DNA of 64,000 nt from Arthrobacter sp. TPD3018 (GTDB lineage: Bacteria > Pseudomonadota > Alphaproteobacteria > Sphingomonadales > Sphingomonadaceae). The position numbers and the translations under genes were made by a program. The notes below the pieces were generated by a model. That model was given only the letters and a program-made list of their open reading frames with translations. It searched no databases and had not been told where the DNA came from. This document shows positions 30,482-39,501 of the stretch, piece after piece; positions within the stretch are counted from its first letter, which is position 1, and each line of letters starts with the position of its first letter. The stretch spans positions 620,001 to 684,000 of the forward strand of contig QDFQ01000001.1 in the NCBI GenBank assembly GCA_003075315.1. Reading direction: 5' to 3'.

Positions 30482-31384
30482 TCAGCGATCCCGCTCGACG
30501 ACGTAGCGTGCCACCGCGCGCAGCACATCGGCTTCCGGTCCGAAGGCATGCAGGTGCGCGATCGCCTGGTCGACAAGCATGCGGCATTGGCCGCGCGCGC
30601 GGTCGACGCCGAGCAGCGTCAGGAACGTCTCCTTGCCGGCCGCGCCATCCTTGCGCAGCGCCTTGCCGACCACCGCCTCGTCGCCCTCGGCATCGAGCAG
30701 GTCGTCGGCGATCTGGAAGGCGAGGCCCAGGTCGTGCGCATAGCCGCGCAAGCTCCGGCGCCCCTCTGGCGGGACGCGCCCCAGGATTGCTCCCATTTCC
30801 ACCGACACACCGATTAGCGCCCCAGTCTTCATCTGCTGCAGCCGGGTGACGGTGGCGAGGTCGAACGTCATGCGCTCGGCGACGAGGTCCATCATCTGCC
30901 CACCCGCCATGCCTGACGGGCCGGAGGCGCGCGCCAGTTCCATCACCAGTTCGGCGCGAACGAAGGGGTCCGCATGCGTCGCGGGATCGGCGAGCACTTC
31001 GAAGGCGAGCGCGTGCAGGCAATCGCCCGCCAGGATCGCGGTCGCCTCGTCGAACGCCTTATGGACCGTCGGTTTGCCGCGACGCATGTCGTCGTCGTCC
31101 ATCGCGGGCAGATCGTCGTGGATCAGCGAATAGACGTGGATCGCCTCGACCGCCATCGCGACCTCGCCCGCGCAATCGCGATCGACGCCGAACAGGTCGG
31201 CCGTCGCGCACAGCAGCAGCGGGCGCAGCCGCTTGCCGCCACCGATCGCGGCATGGCGCATCGCCTGGTACAGATCGGCGCGCGGATCCGCGGGCACGGC
31301 GAGCAGCCGGTCGAAGCGCGCGTCGATATCCGCGGCGACGGCGGCGAGCGCCTGATCGAGCAAGGGCGCGGTCGCGCTGGTCAT
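30482..31384 (-). CDS. ispA: Polyprenyl synthetase, probable farnesyl/geranyl diphosphate synthase
   Basis: 300 residues of the trans-isoprenyl diphosphate synthase fold. First Asp-rich motif IHDDLPAMDDDDMRRGKPT at about residue 90 and second FQIADDLLDAEGD at about 230, with GGKRLRPLLL binding the allylic diphosphate. This short-chain FPP type, next to xseB (five bases apart), is the usual xseB-ispA pairing of proteobacteria, although dxs does not follow here. ATG at 31384 is chosen because the fold starts soon after. Confidence 0.93.
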   Translation of the reverse strand: MTSATAPLLDQALAAVAADIDARFDRLLAVPADPRADLYQAMRHAAIGGGKRLRPLLLCATADLFGVDRDCAGEVAMAVEAIHVYSLIHDDLPAMDDDDMRRGKPTVHKAFDEATAILAGDCLHALAFEVLADPATHADPFVRAELVMELARASGPSGMAGGQMMDLVAERMTFDLATVTRLQQMKTGALIGVSVEMGAILGRVPPEGRRSLRGYAHDLGLAFQIADDLLDAEGDEAVVGKALRKDGAAGKETFLTLLGVDRARGQCRMLVDQAIAHLHAFGPEADVLRAVARYVVERDR

Positions 31385-31388
31385 CGGA

Positions 31389-31628
31389 TCAGCCTGCGGC
31401 AAAGGGGCGGGTGCCGGCGGCCTTGCCCTCGGCATCGAGGCGGATCGCCTCGATCCGGGCCTGTGCCGCGTCGAGCCGGTCGGCGCAGCGCTGCCGCAGC
31501 CGATCGCCGCGTTCGTAGAGCTGGATCGATTCGTCGAGCGTCGCTTCGCCGCTTTCAAGGCGGCTGACGATGCGTTCCAGTTCCTTCAGAGCGTCTTCGA
31601 ACGACAGGGTTTCGATCGGCGTATCCAT
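31389..31628 (-). CDS. xseB: Exodeoxyribonuclease VII small subunit
   Basis: 79 residues, the normal size. LSFEDALKELERIVSRLESG at the N-terminus and LDESIQLYERGDRLRQRC are the family helices; several small subunits wrap the large XseA subunit. Stop four bases before the prenyltransferase ATG, so the two are coupled. Upstream in-frame codons as far as 31664 lack family similarity. Confidence 0.95.
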   Translation of the reverse strand: MDTPIETLSFEDALKELERIVSRLESGEATLDESIQLYERGDRLRQRCADRLDAAQARIEAIRLDAEGKAAGTRPFAAG

Positions 31629-31695
31629 GCGCGTCGCTATGGGGCAGCGGCGGGACGCACGCAAGGATGCGCGCAGAGCCCGCCGCTTACCCGAA

Positions 31696-32811
31696 TCAGA
31701 CGCGCATCGGCATGAGCACGTAGAGTGCGGGCGCCTTGTCGTTTTCGCGGATCAGCGTCGGTGCGGCGGCATCGTTGAGATGCACCTCCACCACGTCGCC
31801 ATCGATCTGGCCGAGGATGTCGAGCAGATAGCGGCTGTTGAAGCCGATCTCGAACGGCATCGCAGCATAATCGCCCGGCACCTCTTCGGCGGCGGTGCCG
31901 TTTTCGGGGCTGGTGACCGACAAGGTGATCTTGTCGCGATCGAGCGCCATCTTCACCGCGCGGGTCTTTTCGGTCGCGATCGTGGACACGCGATCGACGC
32001 CCTCCATGAAGCTCTTGGGATCGAGCTTGAGGATCTTATCGTTCGCGGTCGGGATGACGCGGCTGTAATCGGGGAAGGTGCCGTCGATCAGCTTGCTGGT
32101 CAGAATGGCATTGCCCAGGTCGAAGCGGATTTTGGTGCCCGACAGCGACACGCCAACCGAGCCGTCGATCTCGTCGAGCAGCTTGCGCAATTCACCGACG
32201 CATTTCCGTGGGACGATCACGTCGGGCATGCCTGCGGCACCTTCCGGGCGCGGCAGCGTAACGCGGGCGAGGCGGTGGCCATCGGTGGCGGCGGCCTTCA
32301 GCGTCGGCTCCGACGCTTCGTCCTGGACATGCAGGAAGATGCCGTTGAGGTAATAGCGCGTTTCTTCGGTCGAGATGGCGAAGCGCGTCTTGTCGATGAT
32401 CTGCTTCAGCGTGTCCGCCGGAATTTCGAACTGCGTCGGCAGCTCGCCTTCCGCGATCACCGGGAAGTCATCGCGCGGCAACGTGCCGAGGCTGAAGCGC
32501 GCGCGGCCGGCGACGATCGTCATGCGGCCTTCGGCGGCAGTCAGCTGCACCTGCGCGCCTTCGGGCAGCTTGCGGGCGATGTCGAACAGGGTGTGCGCCG
32601 ACACGGTGGTCGAACCCGGCTGGTCGACCGCGGCCTGCACCGATTCGTTGATCTGCAAATCGAGGTCCGTCGCCATCAGCCGCAGCTGGCCCTCGGCCGT
32701 CGCCTCGAGCAGCACGTTCGACAGGATCGGGATGGTGTTGCGCCGCTCCACGACGGACTGGACATGGCTCAGTCCCTTGAGGAGCGTTGCACGTTCGATC
32801 GTCGCCTTCAT
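31696..32811 (-). CDS. dnaN: DNA polymerase III sliding clamp (beta subunit)
   Basis: 371 residues. Three repeated clamp domains; recognisable KATIERATLLKGLSHVQSVV at the N-terminus, LSNVLLEA, ISTEETRYYLNGIFLH, DGHRLARVTLP and the C-terminal LMPMRV that binds clamp partners. It is separated from gyrB/recF by 14 kb and from dnaA (not in the window). 68 bases upstream of xseB. Its leader contains a short GC hairpin but no known operator. Confidence 0.97.
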   Translation of the reverse strand: MKATIERATLLKGLSHVQSVVERRNTIPILSNVLLEATAEGQLRLMATDLDLQINESVQAAVDQPGSTTVSAHTLFDIARKLPEGAQVQLTAAEGRMTIVAGRARFSLGTLPRDDFPVIAEGELPTQFEIPADTLKQIIDKTRFAISTEETRYYLNGIFLHVQDEASEPTLKAAATDGHRLARVTLPRPEGAAGMPDVIVPRKCVGELRKLLDEIDGSVGVSLSGTKIRFDLGNAILTSKLIDGTFPDYSRVIPTANDKILKLDPKSFMEGVDRVSTIATEKTRAVKMALDRDKITLSVTSPENGTAAEEVPGDYAAMPFEIGFNSRYLLDILGQIDGDVVEVHLNDAAAPTLIRENDKAPALYVLMPMRV

Positions 32812-32865
32812 GGATATCCCCCGTCCCCCGAGTCCGGGGCGTGTTCCTCATCAGTCCTACCCACG

Positions 32866-32896
32866 AAAAAGGGGTCGGAGCAAGCACTCCGACCCC
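32866..32896 (-). terminator. Rho-independent terminator of the beta-barrel protein gene
   Basis: Perfect ten-base stem GGGGTCGGAG/CTCCGACCCC with a CAAGCA loop; on the minus strand five T follow directly. It lies 110 bases past the stop of the outer-membrane protein gene and 55 bases before the dnaN start, so it insulates dnaN. Confidence 0.82.
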
Positions 32897-32964
32897 TCGG
32901 GCGATTCCGGTTAACAGCCGGTTAGCGGATTGGTCGCGATTCCGGTTCCGTTATGCCCTTCATC

Positions 32965-32992
32965 CGTCACCTCGGGTCGAGCCCGGGTGACG
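32965..32992. repeat. Single degenerate palindrome of the repeat family
   Basis: CGTCACCTCGGGTCGAG then CCCGGGTGACG; one arm only, between the outer-membrane protein stop and its terminator. Confidence 0.6.
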
Positions 32993-33006
32993 TACAAGAC
33001 TTCCGA

Positions 33007-33612
33007 TCAGAAGCGCATGCCGACGCCGGCGACCAGCTGGTGGCGATCGACGTCGATGTTGTAGCGGCCGACCGAATTGTCGGCCTTGCCGTAGTTCGAG
33101 TAGCGATATTCGCCCTTGATATAGGTGTTCGCGCCGATCTGATGCTCCAGGCCGGCACCGAGGCGGAAGCCATCCAGGTCGGTGTGATCGCGCGTCTCGG
33201 TCGACCCCTGCGTATAGCGGGTGTCGACGCGGGCGTTGGTGTAGCCGCCCTTGGCATAGGCCAGCGTCGTCGGGTTGAGCGGCACGCCGACACGCGCGCC
33301 GAGATAGACGTCGCGGCCCATGCCGACGCGGAAGCGATCGCCGGTGTTGATCAGATTGTCGGTGCGCGTGTCGGTGGTCGATCCGGTCAACTCGCCCTCG
33401 GCGCCCACGACGAGGTTGTTGAGCTGTACGTCATAGCCGACCGCGCCGCCGTAGACGAAGCCGTCGCTGGTGTCGTGGCCATCCTTCAGCGCGTCGTAGC
33501 CGGCGACGCCTTCGATACGCAGGCCGGTGAAAGGCGCGCCGGCGGTGGTCTGCGCGAACGCGGGGGCGGCGAGGGCGGTGGTGGCCACCGCGGCGAGAAT
33601 CAGGTTACGCAT
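33007..33612 (-). CDS. Outer-membrane beta-barrel protein (OMP_b-brl family)
   Basis: 201 residues. Signal peptide MRNLILAAVATTALAAPAFAQ; the mature part has alternating strands such as FTGLRIEGVAGYDAL, GGAVGYDVQLNNLVVGAEGE and YIKGEYRYSNYG, and ends in GVGMRF with the terminal aromatic residue required for BAM assembly. Eight-stranded size, like Omp25/OmpW-type proteins of alphaproteobacteria. Single gene with its own terminator (32866-32896). Function beyond membrane structure unknown. Confidence 0.88.
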   Translation of the reverse strand: MRNLILAAVATTALAAPAFAQTTAGAPFTGLRIEGVAGYDALKDGHDTSDGFVYGGAVGYDVQLNNLVVGAEGELTGSTTDTRTDNLINTGDRFRVGMGRDVYLGARVGVPLNPTTLAYAKGGYTNARVDTRYTQGSTETRDHTDLDGFRLGAGLEHQIGANTYIKGEYRYSNYGKADNSVGRYNIDVDRHQLVAGVGMRF

Positions 33613-33748
33613 AAGCTACTCCGTATGACGGGCGCCCCGAACGCTGGGGCGCAATGGGTCAATGGCCCAGACGGAACGGCGTTGCATGAACCTCAGCTAA
33701 ACACGGAAAACCGTTGCTTTTGCGCCACAGCGATCCGAGACAGCGGCA

Positions 33749-34396
33749 ATGACGGTCACCTCTCTGCCGGTCCGCCAGGGCCGCGACTTTATCGCGCGAC
33801 ATGGCGAAACCGTGTTCAACGCAGCCCGGCGGTTGCAGGGCGATGCCCCGCATACGCCGCTGACCCGCGCGGGCTTTGCGCAGGCCGACGAGATGGGGCG
33901 GGCGCTGCGCGATACGCTGGGGGCGACGCCCGCCTTGACCTTATGGGCCTCGCCGACGGGCCGCGCGCTGCAGACGCTGGCGGTGATCGCCGAGCATCTG
34001 GACCTCGACTGGCATGGCGCGCATCACGACGCGCGGCTGGTGGAAATCGGCATGGGGCGCTGGGGCGGGCGCTATTATGCCGATGTCGTGGGCGAGGTGG
34101 GGCCGGTGATCACGCCCGAAGGCCTGCTGCGTCCGGCGCCCGATGGCGAGGACTATCCGGCGATCGCCGCCCGGGTGACCGCATGGCTGGCGACGACCGC
34201 TGACCATCCGGGCGACCGGCTGATCATCATGCACGGCATCTCCAGCCGAGTGCTGCGCGGGGTGATGATTGGCCTGCCCGATCACCCCGAATGGCGCGCA
34301 CCGATCGCCGACGGCCTGCCGCAAGGGTCGCTGGTCATGATCGAGCGGGGCGTGGAGACGATCGTCCATCGCGGCACGGGCCACGCCCCCGCGTGA
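33749..34396 (+). CDS. Histidine phosphatase family protein
   Basis: 215 residues with the RHG motif [11 protein letters not shown] at about residue 14, where the His is the phosphorylated nucleophile, [12 protein letters not shown], and the second catalytic His in [13 protein letters not shown] at about 150. Phosphoglycerate-mutase-like phosphatases act on many small phosphates, so substrate is unknown. Its stop overlaps the GTG of the next gene by four bases (GTGA), and that gene is followed by rlmN, so the three form one transcript. Confidence 0.9.
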   Translation: MTVTSLPVRQGRDFIARHGETVFNAARRLQGDAPHTPLTRAGFAQADEMGRALRDTLGATPALTLWASPTGRALQTLAVIAEHLDLDWHGAHHDARLVEIGMGRWGGRYYADVVGEVGPVITPEGLLRPAPDGEDYPAIAARVTAWLATTADHPGDRLIIMHGISSRVLRGVMIGLPDHPEWRAPIADGLPQGSLVMIERGVETIVHRGTGHAPA

Positions 34397-34869
34397 GGCT
34401 GGGGGTGGTCCTGCTGCTGGCGGCGGCGGTCGCGGGGCCCGCGGCGGCACGCGAGACGCTGGGCGTCTACAAGGGGTGGGGTGCGTTCCGCGATGCGGCG
34501 CCGCACCGCTGCTACGCCATCGCCCGTCCGGTGACGGCGGGAGGGCGCAGCGCGGGCTGGGCGAGCGTCGCGAGTTGGCCGGGCCGCGGCCTCAGCGCCT
34601 CGCTCCACATCCGCCTGTCGCGGGAGCGCGACCGTTCGGCGCCCGTTACGCTGACCATCGGCGAGCGCCGGTTCGAACTGGCCGCAGGTGGGCTCGACGC
34701 CTGGGCGACCGATGCACCCAGCGACCGTGCGATCGTCGCCGCCTTGCGCTCGGGCCGGAGCATGAGCGTCGAGGCGGTGGGCGGCGGGGGGCGCCCCTTC
34801 GCCGACGTCTACCTGCTCGCCGGCGCCGCCACCGCGATCGATGCCGCAACCCTGGGATGCGTCGGATAG
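34393..34869 (+). CDS. Secreted protein resembling invasion-associated locus B (IalB) proteins
   Basis: 158 residues starting at GTG within the stop of the phosphatase gene. Export signal [19 protein letters not shown], then [20 protein letters not shown], where the W-x-AF and Cys followed by YAIARP recall the IalB-like fold of alphaproteobacteria; a second Cys is at the C-terminus (LGCVG) and could pair with it. The family assignment is tentative. Coupled with the phosphatase and 18 bases before rlmN. Confidence 0.6.
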   Translation: MRLGVVLLLAAAVAGPAAARETLGVYKGWGAFRDAAPHRCYAIARPVTAGGRSAGWASVASWPGRGLSASLHIRLSRERDRSAPVTLTIGERRFELAAGGLDAWATDAPSDRAIVAALRSGRSMSVEAVGGGGRPFADVYLLAGAATAIDAATLGCVG

Positions 34870-34886
34870 CCCCTCCCCGCGGCGGG

Positions 34887-36131
34887 ATGGAAATGGACGC
34901 GATTTTCCGCTATATGCCCGCGATGCTCGACAGCGTTGCGCCCCCCATGCCCATTCCGGGCCATATCGATCCTGTGCCCGTGCCGCGCGCGAAGACGCTG
35001 CGCGAGGATGGTCGGATCGACCTCATCGGCCTCGGCAAGGACGAACTCCGCCAGACCCTGCTCGACGCCGGCATGGAGCCGCGGCAGGCGAAGCTGCGCG
35101 CCAAGCAGATCTGGCACTGGCTGTACAATCGCGGCGCGACCGAATTTTCGGCGATGACCGATATCGCCAAGGCGCAGCATCCCTGGCTGGAGCAGCGCTT
35201 CGTCATCGGCCGCCCGGAAGTGGTCGAGGCGCAGGTGTCGACCGACGGCACGCGTAAGTGGCTGCTGCGCTCGCCCGACGGGCAGGATTACGAGGCGGTG
35301 TTCATCCCCGATGCCGATCGCGGCACGCTGTGCGTGTCGAGCCAGGTCGGCTGTACGCTCAACTGCCGCTTCTGCCACACCGGCACGATGCGCCTCGTCC
35401 GCAACCTGACCGCGGGTGAGATCGTCGGGCAGGTGATGCTGGCGCGCGATGCGCTGGGCGAATGGCCGAGCCAGCCCGAGGGGCGCATGCTCACCAACAT
35501 CGTGATGATGGGCATGGGCGAGCCGCTCTACAATTTCGATAGCGTGCGCGATGCGCTGAAGCTGGTGATGGACGGCGACGGCCTGGCGCTGTCGAAGCGC
35601 CGCATCACGCTCAGCACCAGCGGCGTCGTGCCGATGATGGCGCGCGCGGGCGAAGAGATCGGCGTGAACCTCGCCGTGTCGCTGCATGCCGTGACCAAGG
35701 AGGTGCGCGACGAGATCGTGCCCTTGAACAAGAAATACGGCATCGAGGAGCTGTTGCAGGCTTGCGCCGACTATCCCGGTGCCAACAATGCGCGCCGCAT
35801 CACGTTCGAATATGTGATGCTGAAGGACAAGAACGATTCGGACGCGGAAGCACACGAACTCGTCCGCCTGCTGCGCAAGTACAAGCTGCCCGCCAAGGTC
35901 AATCTGATCCCCTTCAACCCCTGGCCCGGCGCGCCCTATGACACGTCGACGCCCGATCGAGTGCGCCGGTTCAGCGACATCATCTTCGAAGCGGGCATCT
36001 CCGCGCCGGTGCGCACGCCACGCGGTCGCGACATCGACGCCGCGTGCGGGCAGCTGAAGACCGCCGCCGAGAAGAAGAGCCGCGCGCAGATGGATCGCGA
36101 AGCCGAAGAAAAGATGGCGGCGCTCGGCTGA
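34887..36131 (+). CDS. rlmN: Dual-specificity 23S rRNA/tRNA adenine-C2 methyltransferase
   Basis: Radical-SAM enzyme methylating A2503 of 23S rRNA and A37 of some tRNAs. Up to 414 residues. [4Fe-4S] motif CTLNCRFC at about residue 155 (C-x3-C-x2-C), preceded by CVSSQVG, followed by [15 protein letters not shown] and the late [16 protein letters not shown] with the methyl-carrying Cys. N-terminal KAKQ-type substrate part ([17 protein letters not shown]). The start is one of several Mets (34887, 34893, 34914, 34923); the family usually begins near MPIPGHIDP, so the earliest may be too long. In one transcript with the two preceding genes. Confidence 0.93.
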   Translation: MEMDAIFRYMPAMLDSVAPPMPIPGHIDPVPVPRAKTLREDGRIDLIGLGKDELRQTLLDAGMEPRQAKLRAKQIWHWLYNRGATEFSAMTDIAKAQHPWLEQRFVIGRPEVVEAQVSTDGTRKWLLRSPDGQDYEAVFIPDADRGTLCVSSQVGCTLNCRFCHTGTMRLVRNLTAGEIVGQVMLARDALGEWPSQPEGRMLTNIVMMGMGEPLYNFDSVRDALKLVMDGDGLALSKRRITLSTSGVVPMMARAGEEIGVNLAVSLHAVTKEVRDEIVPLNKKYGIEELLQACADYPGANNARRITFEYVMLKDKNDSDAEAHELVRLLRKYKLPAKVNLIPFNPWPGAPYDTSTPDRVRRFSDIIFEAGISAPVRTPRGRDIDAACGQLKTAAEKKSRAQMDREAEEKMAALG

Positions 36132-36188
36132 GTCCCGGGCAACCCGTTGGCGTAGCGCGGGTTATGAGCCGGGCAACGCCATTATGGG

Positions 36189-36647
36189 ATGTCCTTCATG
36201 CTACGCTCCTTCCTGATCGGCCTCGTCGCGGGCCAGCGCGGCGTGACGCCGCTGGCGGTGGCGGCCGGCGCGGCGCGGCGGGGAACGCTGCCGGCACAGG
36301 CACCGGGCGCTGGCCTGCTCGCGCATCCGGTCGTCGCTAGCGGCGCGGTCGCGCTGGCGGCGGCGGAGATGGCGGGGGACAAGATGGCGACCGCGCCCGA
36401 TCGTACGATCCTGCCAGGCCTGATCGCCCGCGCGATGAGCGCCGGATTCGCGGGCGCAGCGCTTGCGGAGCGGCGGCGCGGGACCGGCGCGCTCGTCGCC
36501 GCCACGACTGCAGTGGCCGCGGCGTATGCGGGCCTCGCGGTGCGGCGCTACGGCATGCGGCGCTGGGGACAGACCGCGACCGGCTTTGTCGAGGATGCGG
36601 CGGTGCTGGCCGGCGGGATCGCCATCGCGCGTCTGCCGGCGCGCTGA
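36189..36647 (+). CDS. DUF4126-family membrane protein
   Basis: 152 residues; starts MSFMLRSFLIGLVAGQRGVTPLAV, the hallmark of DUF4126 (G-x-RG-x-TPLA), and has several short hydrophobic helices rich in Ala/Gly (LLAHPVVASGAVALAAAEM, GALVAATTAVAAAYAGLAV). Inner-membrane protein of unknown function, typically 150-190 residues. 57 bases after rlmN on the same strand. Confidence 0.75.
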   Translation: MSFMLRSFLIGLVAGQRGVTPLAVAAGAARRGTLPAQAPGAGLLAHPVVASGAVALAAAEMAGDKMATAPDRTILPGLIARAMSAGFAGAALAERRRGTGALVAATTAVAAAYAGLAVRRYGMRRWGQTATGFVEDAAVLAGGIAIARLPAR

Positions 36648-36715
36648 GCCCTTTTCGTCTGTCGAGCGGCCGGCCCATTGCGGCCGTCATCGCTGCGCGC
36701 TAGGCGCGGCCTTCG

Positions 36716-37489
36716 ATGCGGTCCTATCAGCCATCGTCGGACCGTCGTCGGGTGCTGTCGCTGGCGCTGACTATTGCCGCGCACCTGTTGCTCGTCTGGC
36801 TGCTGATCCGCCTGGCCCCCGTGTTCGACGTGCAGAAGGAGCCGGGTCGCTCGCTCACCGTCAACATGCTGCCGGTTGGGGACAATCAGTCGACCGCGAC
36901 GAAAAGTGCCAAGGCACCGGCGCGCGCCGCCCAGTCGAGCCGCCGCACCGCGCCCGAACCGCCCGCCGCGCCAAGGACGCCCGCCGACGACACGCCGGTG
37001 CCGCCCCCGGTCGAGACGCCGTTCCCTGGCTATCTGGTGCTCAGCCGAAACGATTTCCGCGCGTCCGACGTCGGCAAGATGCCTTCCACCCGATCGGGCG
37101 GCAGCGCGGGCAAGCAACTCGCCGCGGCCGACGGACAGGGCGACGGCGATGCCGGCGAGACGAGTGCGTCGGCGGGCATCGGCCCCGGCGGCCAGCGGCT
37201 CTACGCCGCCGAATGGTATGTCCGGCCCAGCGCATCGCAGACCGGCCCGTACATGCCGCGCGAGCTGCCGGCAGGATCGTGGGGCGAGATCGCATGCAAG
37301 ACCGCGCCCAATTACCGGGTCGAGGACTGCGTCCAGCTCGGCGATTCGCGCCCCGGCCTGGGGCTTGCCCGCGCGCTGCGCGAGGCGGCGTGGCAGTTCA
37401 AGGTCCGCCCGCCGCGGATCAACGGCAAGCCGCAGATCGGTGCGTGGGTGCGCATCCACTATGACATCGTCGATCGCGATCCGGGCTGA
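36716..37489 (+). CDS. TonB-like periplasmic-spanning protein
   Basis: 257 residues. A basic start (RRRVLSLAL), one membrane helix LTIAAHLLLVWLLIRLAP, a Pro/Ala-rich linker (about 60-105), and a C-terminal segment LREAAWQFKVRPPRINGKPQ that resembles the TonB C-terminal strand (A-x-W-F-x-PP-x-x-GKP). A cysteine pair (ACKTAP, VEDCVQ) may form a disulfide. I infer an energy transducer or envelope linker rather than a proven TonB; exbB/exbD are absent nearby. 1 base before the convergent pheA stop. Confidence 0.6.
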   Translation: MRSYQPSSDRRRVLSLALTIAAHLLLVWLLIRLAPVFDVQKEPGRSLTVNMLPVGDNQSTATKSAKAPARAAQSSRRTAPEPPAAPRTPADDTPVPPPVETPFPGYLVLSRNDFRASDVGKMPSTRSGGSAGKQLAAADGQGDGDAGETSASAGIGPGGQRLYAAEWYVRPSASQTGPYMPRELPAGSWGEIACKTAPNYRVEDCVQLGDSRPGLGLARALREAAWQFKVRPPRINGKPQIGAWVRIHYDIVDRDPG

Positions 37490-38380
37490 TCAGCCCCGCG
37501 CGCGCGCCCGACGATAGGTGCCGAGCACGCGCACCCATTTGGAATGGAAGCCCAGCTCCTCCAGCGCGCGGTCGACTGCGGCGTCGCCCGGCTTGCCTTC
37601 GATATCGCAGAAGAATTCGGTCGCCACGAACTGGCCGCCGCGCTGATAGCTTTCCAGCTTGGTCATGTTGACGCCATTGGTCGCGAAGCCGCCCATCGCT
37701 TTGTAGAGCGCGGCGGGAATGTTCTTCACCTCGAAGATCAGCGTCGTCATCCACGGGCCCTCGCCGACCGGCGGCTTACCGCCACGCGCCAGCACGACGA
37801 AGCGCGTGGTATTGTGCTCGGCATCGGCGATGTCGACGCCCAGCAGATTGAGGCCATAGATCGCCGCCGCGCCCGGCGGGGCGAGTGCTGCGATCGCCGG
37901 ATCGCCCAACTCGGCCACATAGGCTGCGGCACCGGCCGTGTCGGGATAGGCGGCCTGCGCGATGCCATGCGCCTTCAGCCAGTGACGGCATTGGCCCAGC
38001 GCCTGCGGGTGGCTCATCGCCTCGCGCACCTGGTCGCGCGTGCCCGGTCCCATCAGGGCATGGCGGATCGACAGAAAATGTTCGCCGGTGATGACCAAAC
38101 CCGATTCCGGCAGCAGAAAATGCATGTCCGCGACGCGGCCGTGCAGGGAGTTTTCAATCGGTATGACCGCGCAATCGGCACGCCCGTCGCGCACCGCGTC
38201 GATCGCATCCTCGAAGCTGAAACAGGGCAGCGGCAGGCCGCCGGGAAAGGTTTCGGTGACGGCGACGTGGCTGTTCGCGCCCGGCGCGCCCTGAAAGGCG
38301 ACGGCCCGTTCCGGCTCGGCGGCGGCGGCGGCGGTCATCGCGGCGACGATCGGGCGGGCGGGGGCGGCGTAGGTCTCCAT
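37490..38380 (-). CDS. pheA: Prephenate dehydratase
   Basis: Converts prephenate to phenylpyruvate for phenylalanine. 296 residues: AVAFQGAPGANSHVAV, FEDAIDAVRDGRADCAVIPIENSLHGRV with the substrate-binding ENS, SHPQALGQC, and NTTRFVVLARGG, then an ACT regulatory domain (about 205-285) with the ESYQRGGQFVATEFF phenylalanine site. No chorismate mutase is fused. Divergent from the cytochrome c gene, with a six-base dyad in the shared 114-base gap. Confidence 0.94.
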   Translation of the reverse strand: METYAAPARPIVAAMTAAAAAEPERAVAFQGAPGANSHVAVTETFPGGLPLPCFSFEDAIDAVRDGRADCAVIPIENSLHGRVADMHFLLPESGLVITGEHFLSIRHALMGPGTRDQVREAMSHPQALGQCRHWLKAHGIAQAAYPDTAGAAAYVAELGDPAIAALAPPGAAAIYGLNLLGVDIADAEHNTTRFVVLARGGKPPVGEGPWMTTLIFEVKNIPAALYKAMGGFATNGVNMTKLESYQRGGQFVATEFFCDIEGKPGDAAVDRALEELGFHSKWVRVLGTYRRARARG

Positions 38381-38414
38381 GGGGCCGCGGACCTAGTGGC
38401 GTGGGGGCCGACCG

Positions 38415-38474
38415 GCAAGCGATGCTTGCGGACGGCCCGCGGCTTTCCTATGGGTTCGCTGCGCAAAGTATAAA
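38415..38474. promoter_or_regulatory. Possible promoter/operator region between pheA and the cytochrome c gene
   Basis: Dyad GCAAGC-GAT-GCTTGC at 38415-38429 and a TATAAA box at 38469-38474 about 20 bases before the cytochrome ATG. I see no good -35 element; assignments are by eye. Confidence 0.3.
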
Positions 38475-38494
38475 ACAGGGGCAGCGTTAGGCAG

Positions 38495-39214
38495 ATGGAT
38501 AACCGCACCAATACGATCGCCGGGTGGACGCTGGCAGCCTGCGGGCTCGCGCTCGGTCTGTCGATCGTCGGCGGCATGGCCTTCCACAGCGAGCGCCCCG
38601 AAAAGATGGGCTATGCGATTGAGGGCGTCGAGGAAGCCGGCGGCGGTGGCGAGGCCGCTGCGGTGCCGATCGCGACGCTGCTGCCGACCGCCGATGTCGC
38701 CAAGGGCGCGGAAGTGTTCAAGAAGTGCGCCGCCTGCCACACCGTCAACCAGGGCGGGGCGAACGGCATCGGTCCGAACCTGTACGGCACGCTCGGCGAA
38801 CCGATCGGTCAGGGCAAGGGCGGCTTCGCCTTCTCGGATGCGCTGAAGGGCGTCGGCGGCAACTGGGACTTTGACAAGATGAACGCGTGGCTGACGTCGC
38901 CGCGCAAGTTCGCGCCGGGCACGAAGATGACCTTCGCGGGCCTCGGCAACGCGCAGGATCGCGCCAACGTCATCGCCTATCTGAACAGCCAGGGGTCGAA
39001 CCTCCCGCTGCCGGCGGCACCGGCTGCGGGTGCAGTGCCCGCCGCTGGCGGCGAAAAGGGTGCTGGGCCGGAGAAGCCCGCGACCAACGCCGCCAAAGAT
39101 TCGGTGACGAACGCCGACGCTGCGAACAACCTCGGCAACACCGGCACGCCCGCATCGGGCGCGCCGTCGGTGGATCCCAACGCCGCCAAGGAAGGCGCGA
39201 AGGCGGGGAAGTAA
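38495..39214 (+). CDS. Membrane-anchored cytochrome c (class I)
   Basis: 239 residues. N-terminal uncleaved anchor (IAGWTLAACGLALGLSIVG, about 10-28), then a class I cytochrome c domain: KKCAACHTVNQGGANGIGP with heme-binding C-x-x-C-H at about residue 78, LYGTLGEPIGQ, and the axial Met in FAPGTKMTFAGL. After residue about 170 comes a 65-residue low-complexity tail rich in Ala, Pro, Gly, Lys. Carries electrons in the periplasm, as CycM-type proteins do between bc1 and oxidases. Its ATG follows AGGCAG. Paired divergently with pheA. Confidence 0.9.
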   Translation: MDNRTNTIAGWTLAACGLALGLSIVGGMAFHSERPEKMGYAIEGVEEAGGGGEAAAVPIATLLPTADVAKGAEVFKKCAACHTVNQGGANGIGPNLYGTLGEPIGQGKGGFAFSDALKGVGGNWDFDKMNAWLTSPRKFAPGTKMTFAGLGNAQDRANVIAYLNSQGSNLPLPAAPAAGAVPAAGGEKGAGPEKPATNAAKDSVTNADAANNLGNTGTPASGAPSVDPNAAKEGAKAGK

Positions 39215-39325
39215 ACCGGATTTCCGCCGCCGAGGTTTCTCCCGGCGGACCGTCTACGTGCAACCGCCGCCCCGGACGTGTTCCGGGATTTACCGCGCCG
39301 CAGCGAGCGGCAAGAGACCATCGTT

Positions 39326-39425
39326 CGTCACCCCGGCCTTGAGTCGGGGTCCCGCTTCGCCTTCGGCAGCAATGCCGGCTCACGTGACGTGAGAAGCGGG
39401 ACCCCGGGTCAAGCCCGGGGTGACG
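39326..39425. repeat. Composite inverted repeat (REPIN-like), subtype 2
   Basis: Arms CGTCACCCCGGCCTTGAGTC(GGGGTCCCGC) and CCCGGGTCAAGCCCGGGG with TGACG; the inner part contains CTCACGTGACGTGAG, itself palindromic. A degenerate half palindrome (CCCCGGACGTGTTCCGGG) lies 60 bases before it. Between convergent genes. Confidence 0.88.
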
Positions 39426-39501
39426 GTGCGTAGTGAGAGGTTGCTGGAAACGGGTATTCCGTCAGATGGCGCAATGCCGCGCTGACAGGGCGAAACCGCG
39501 C

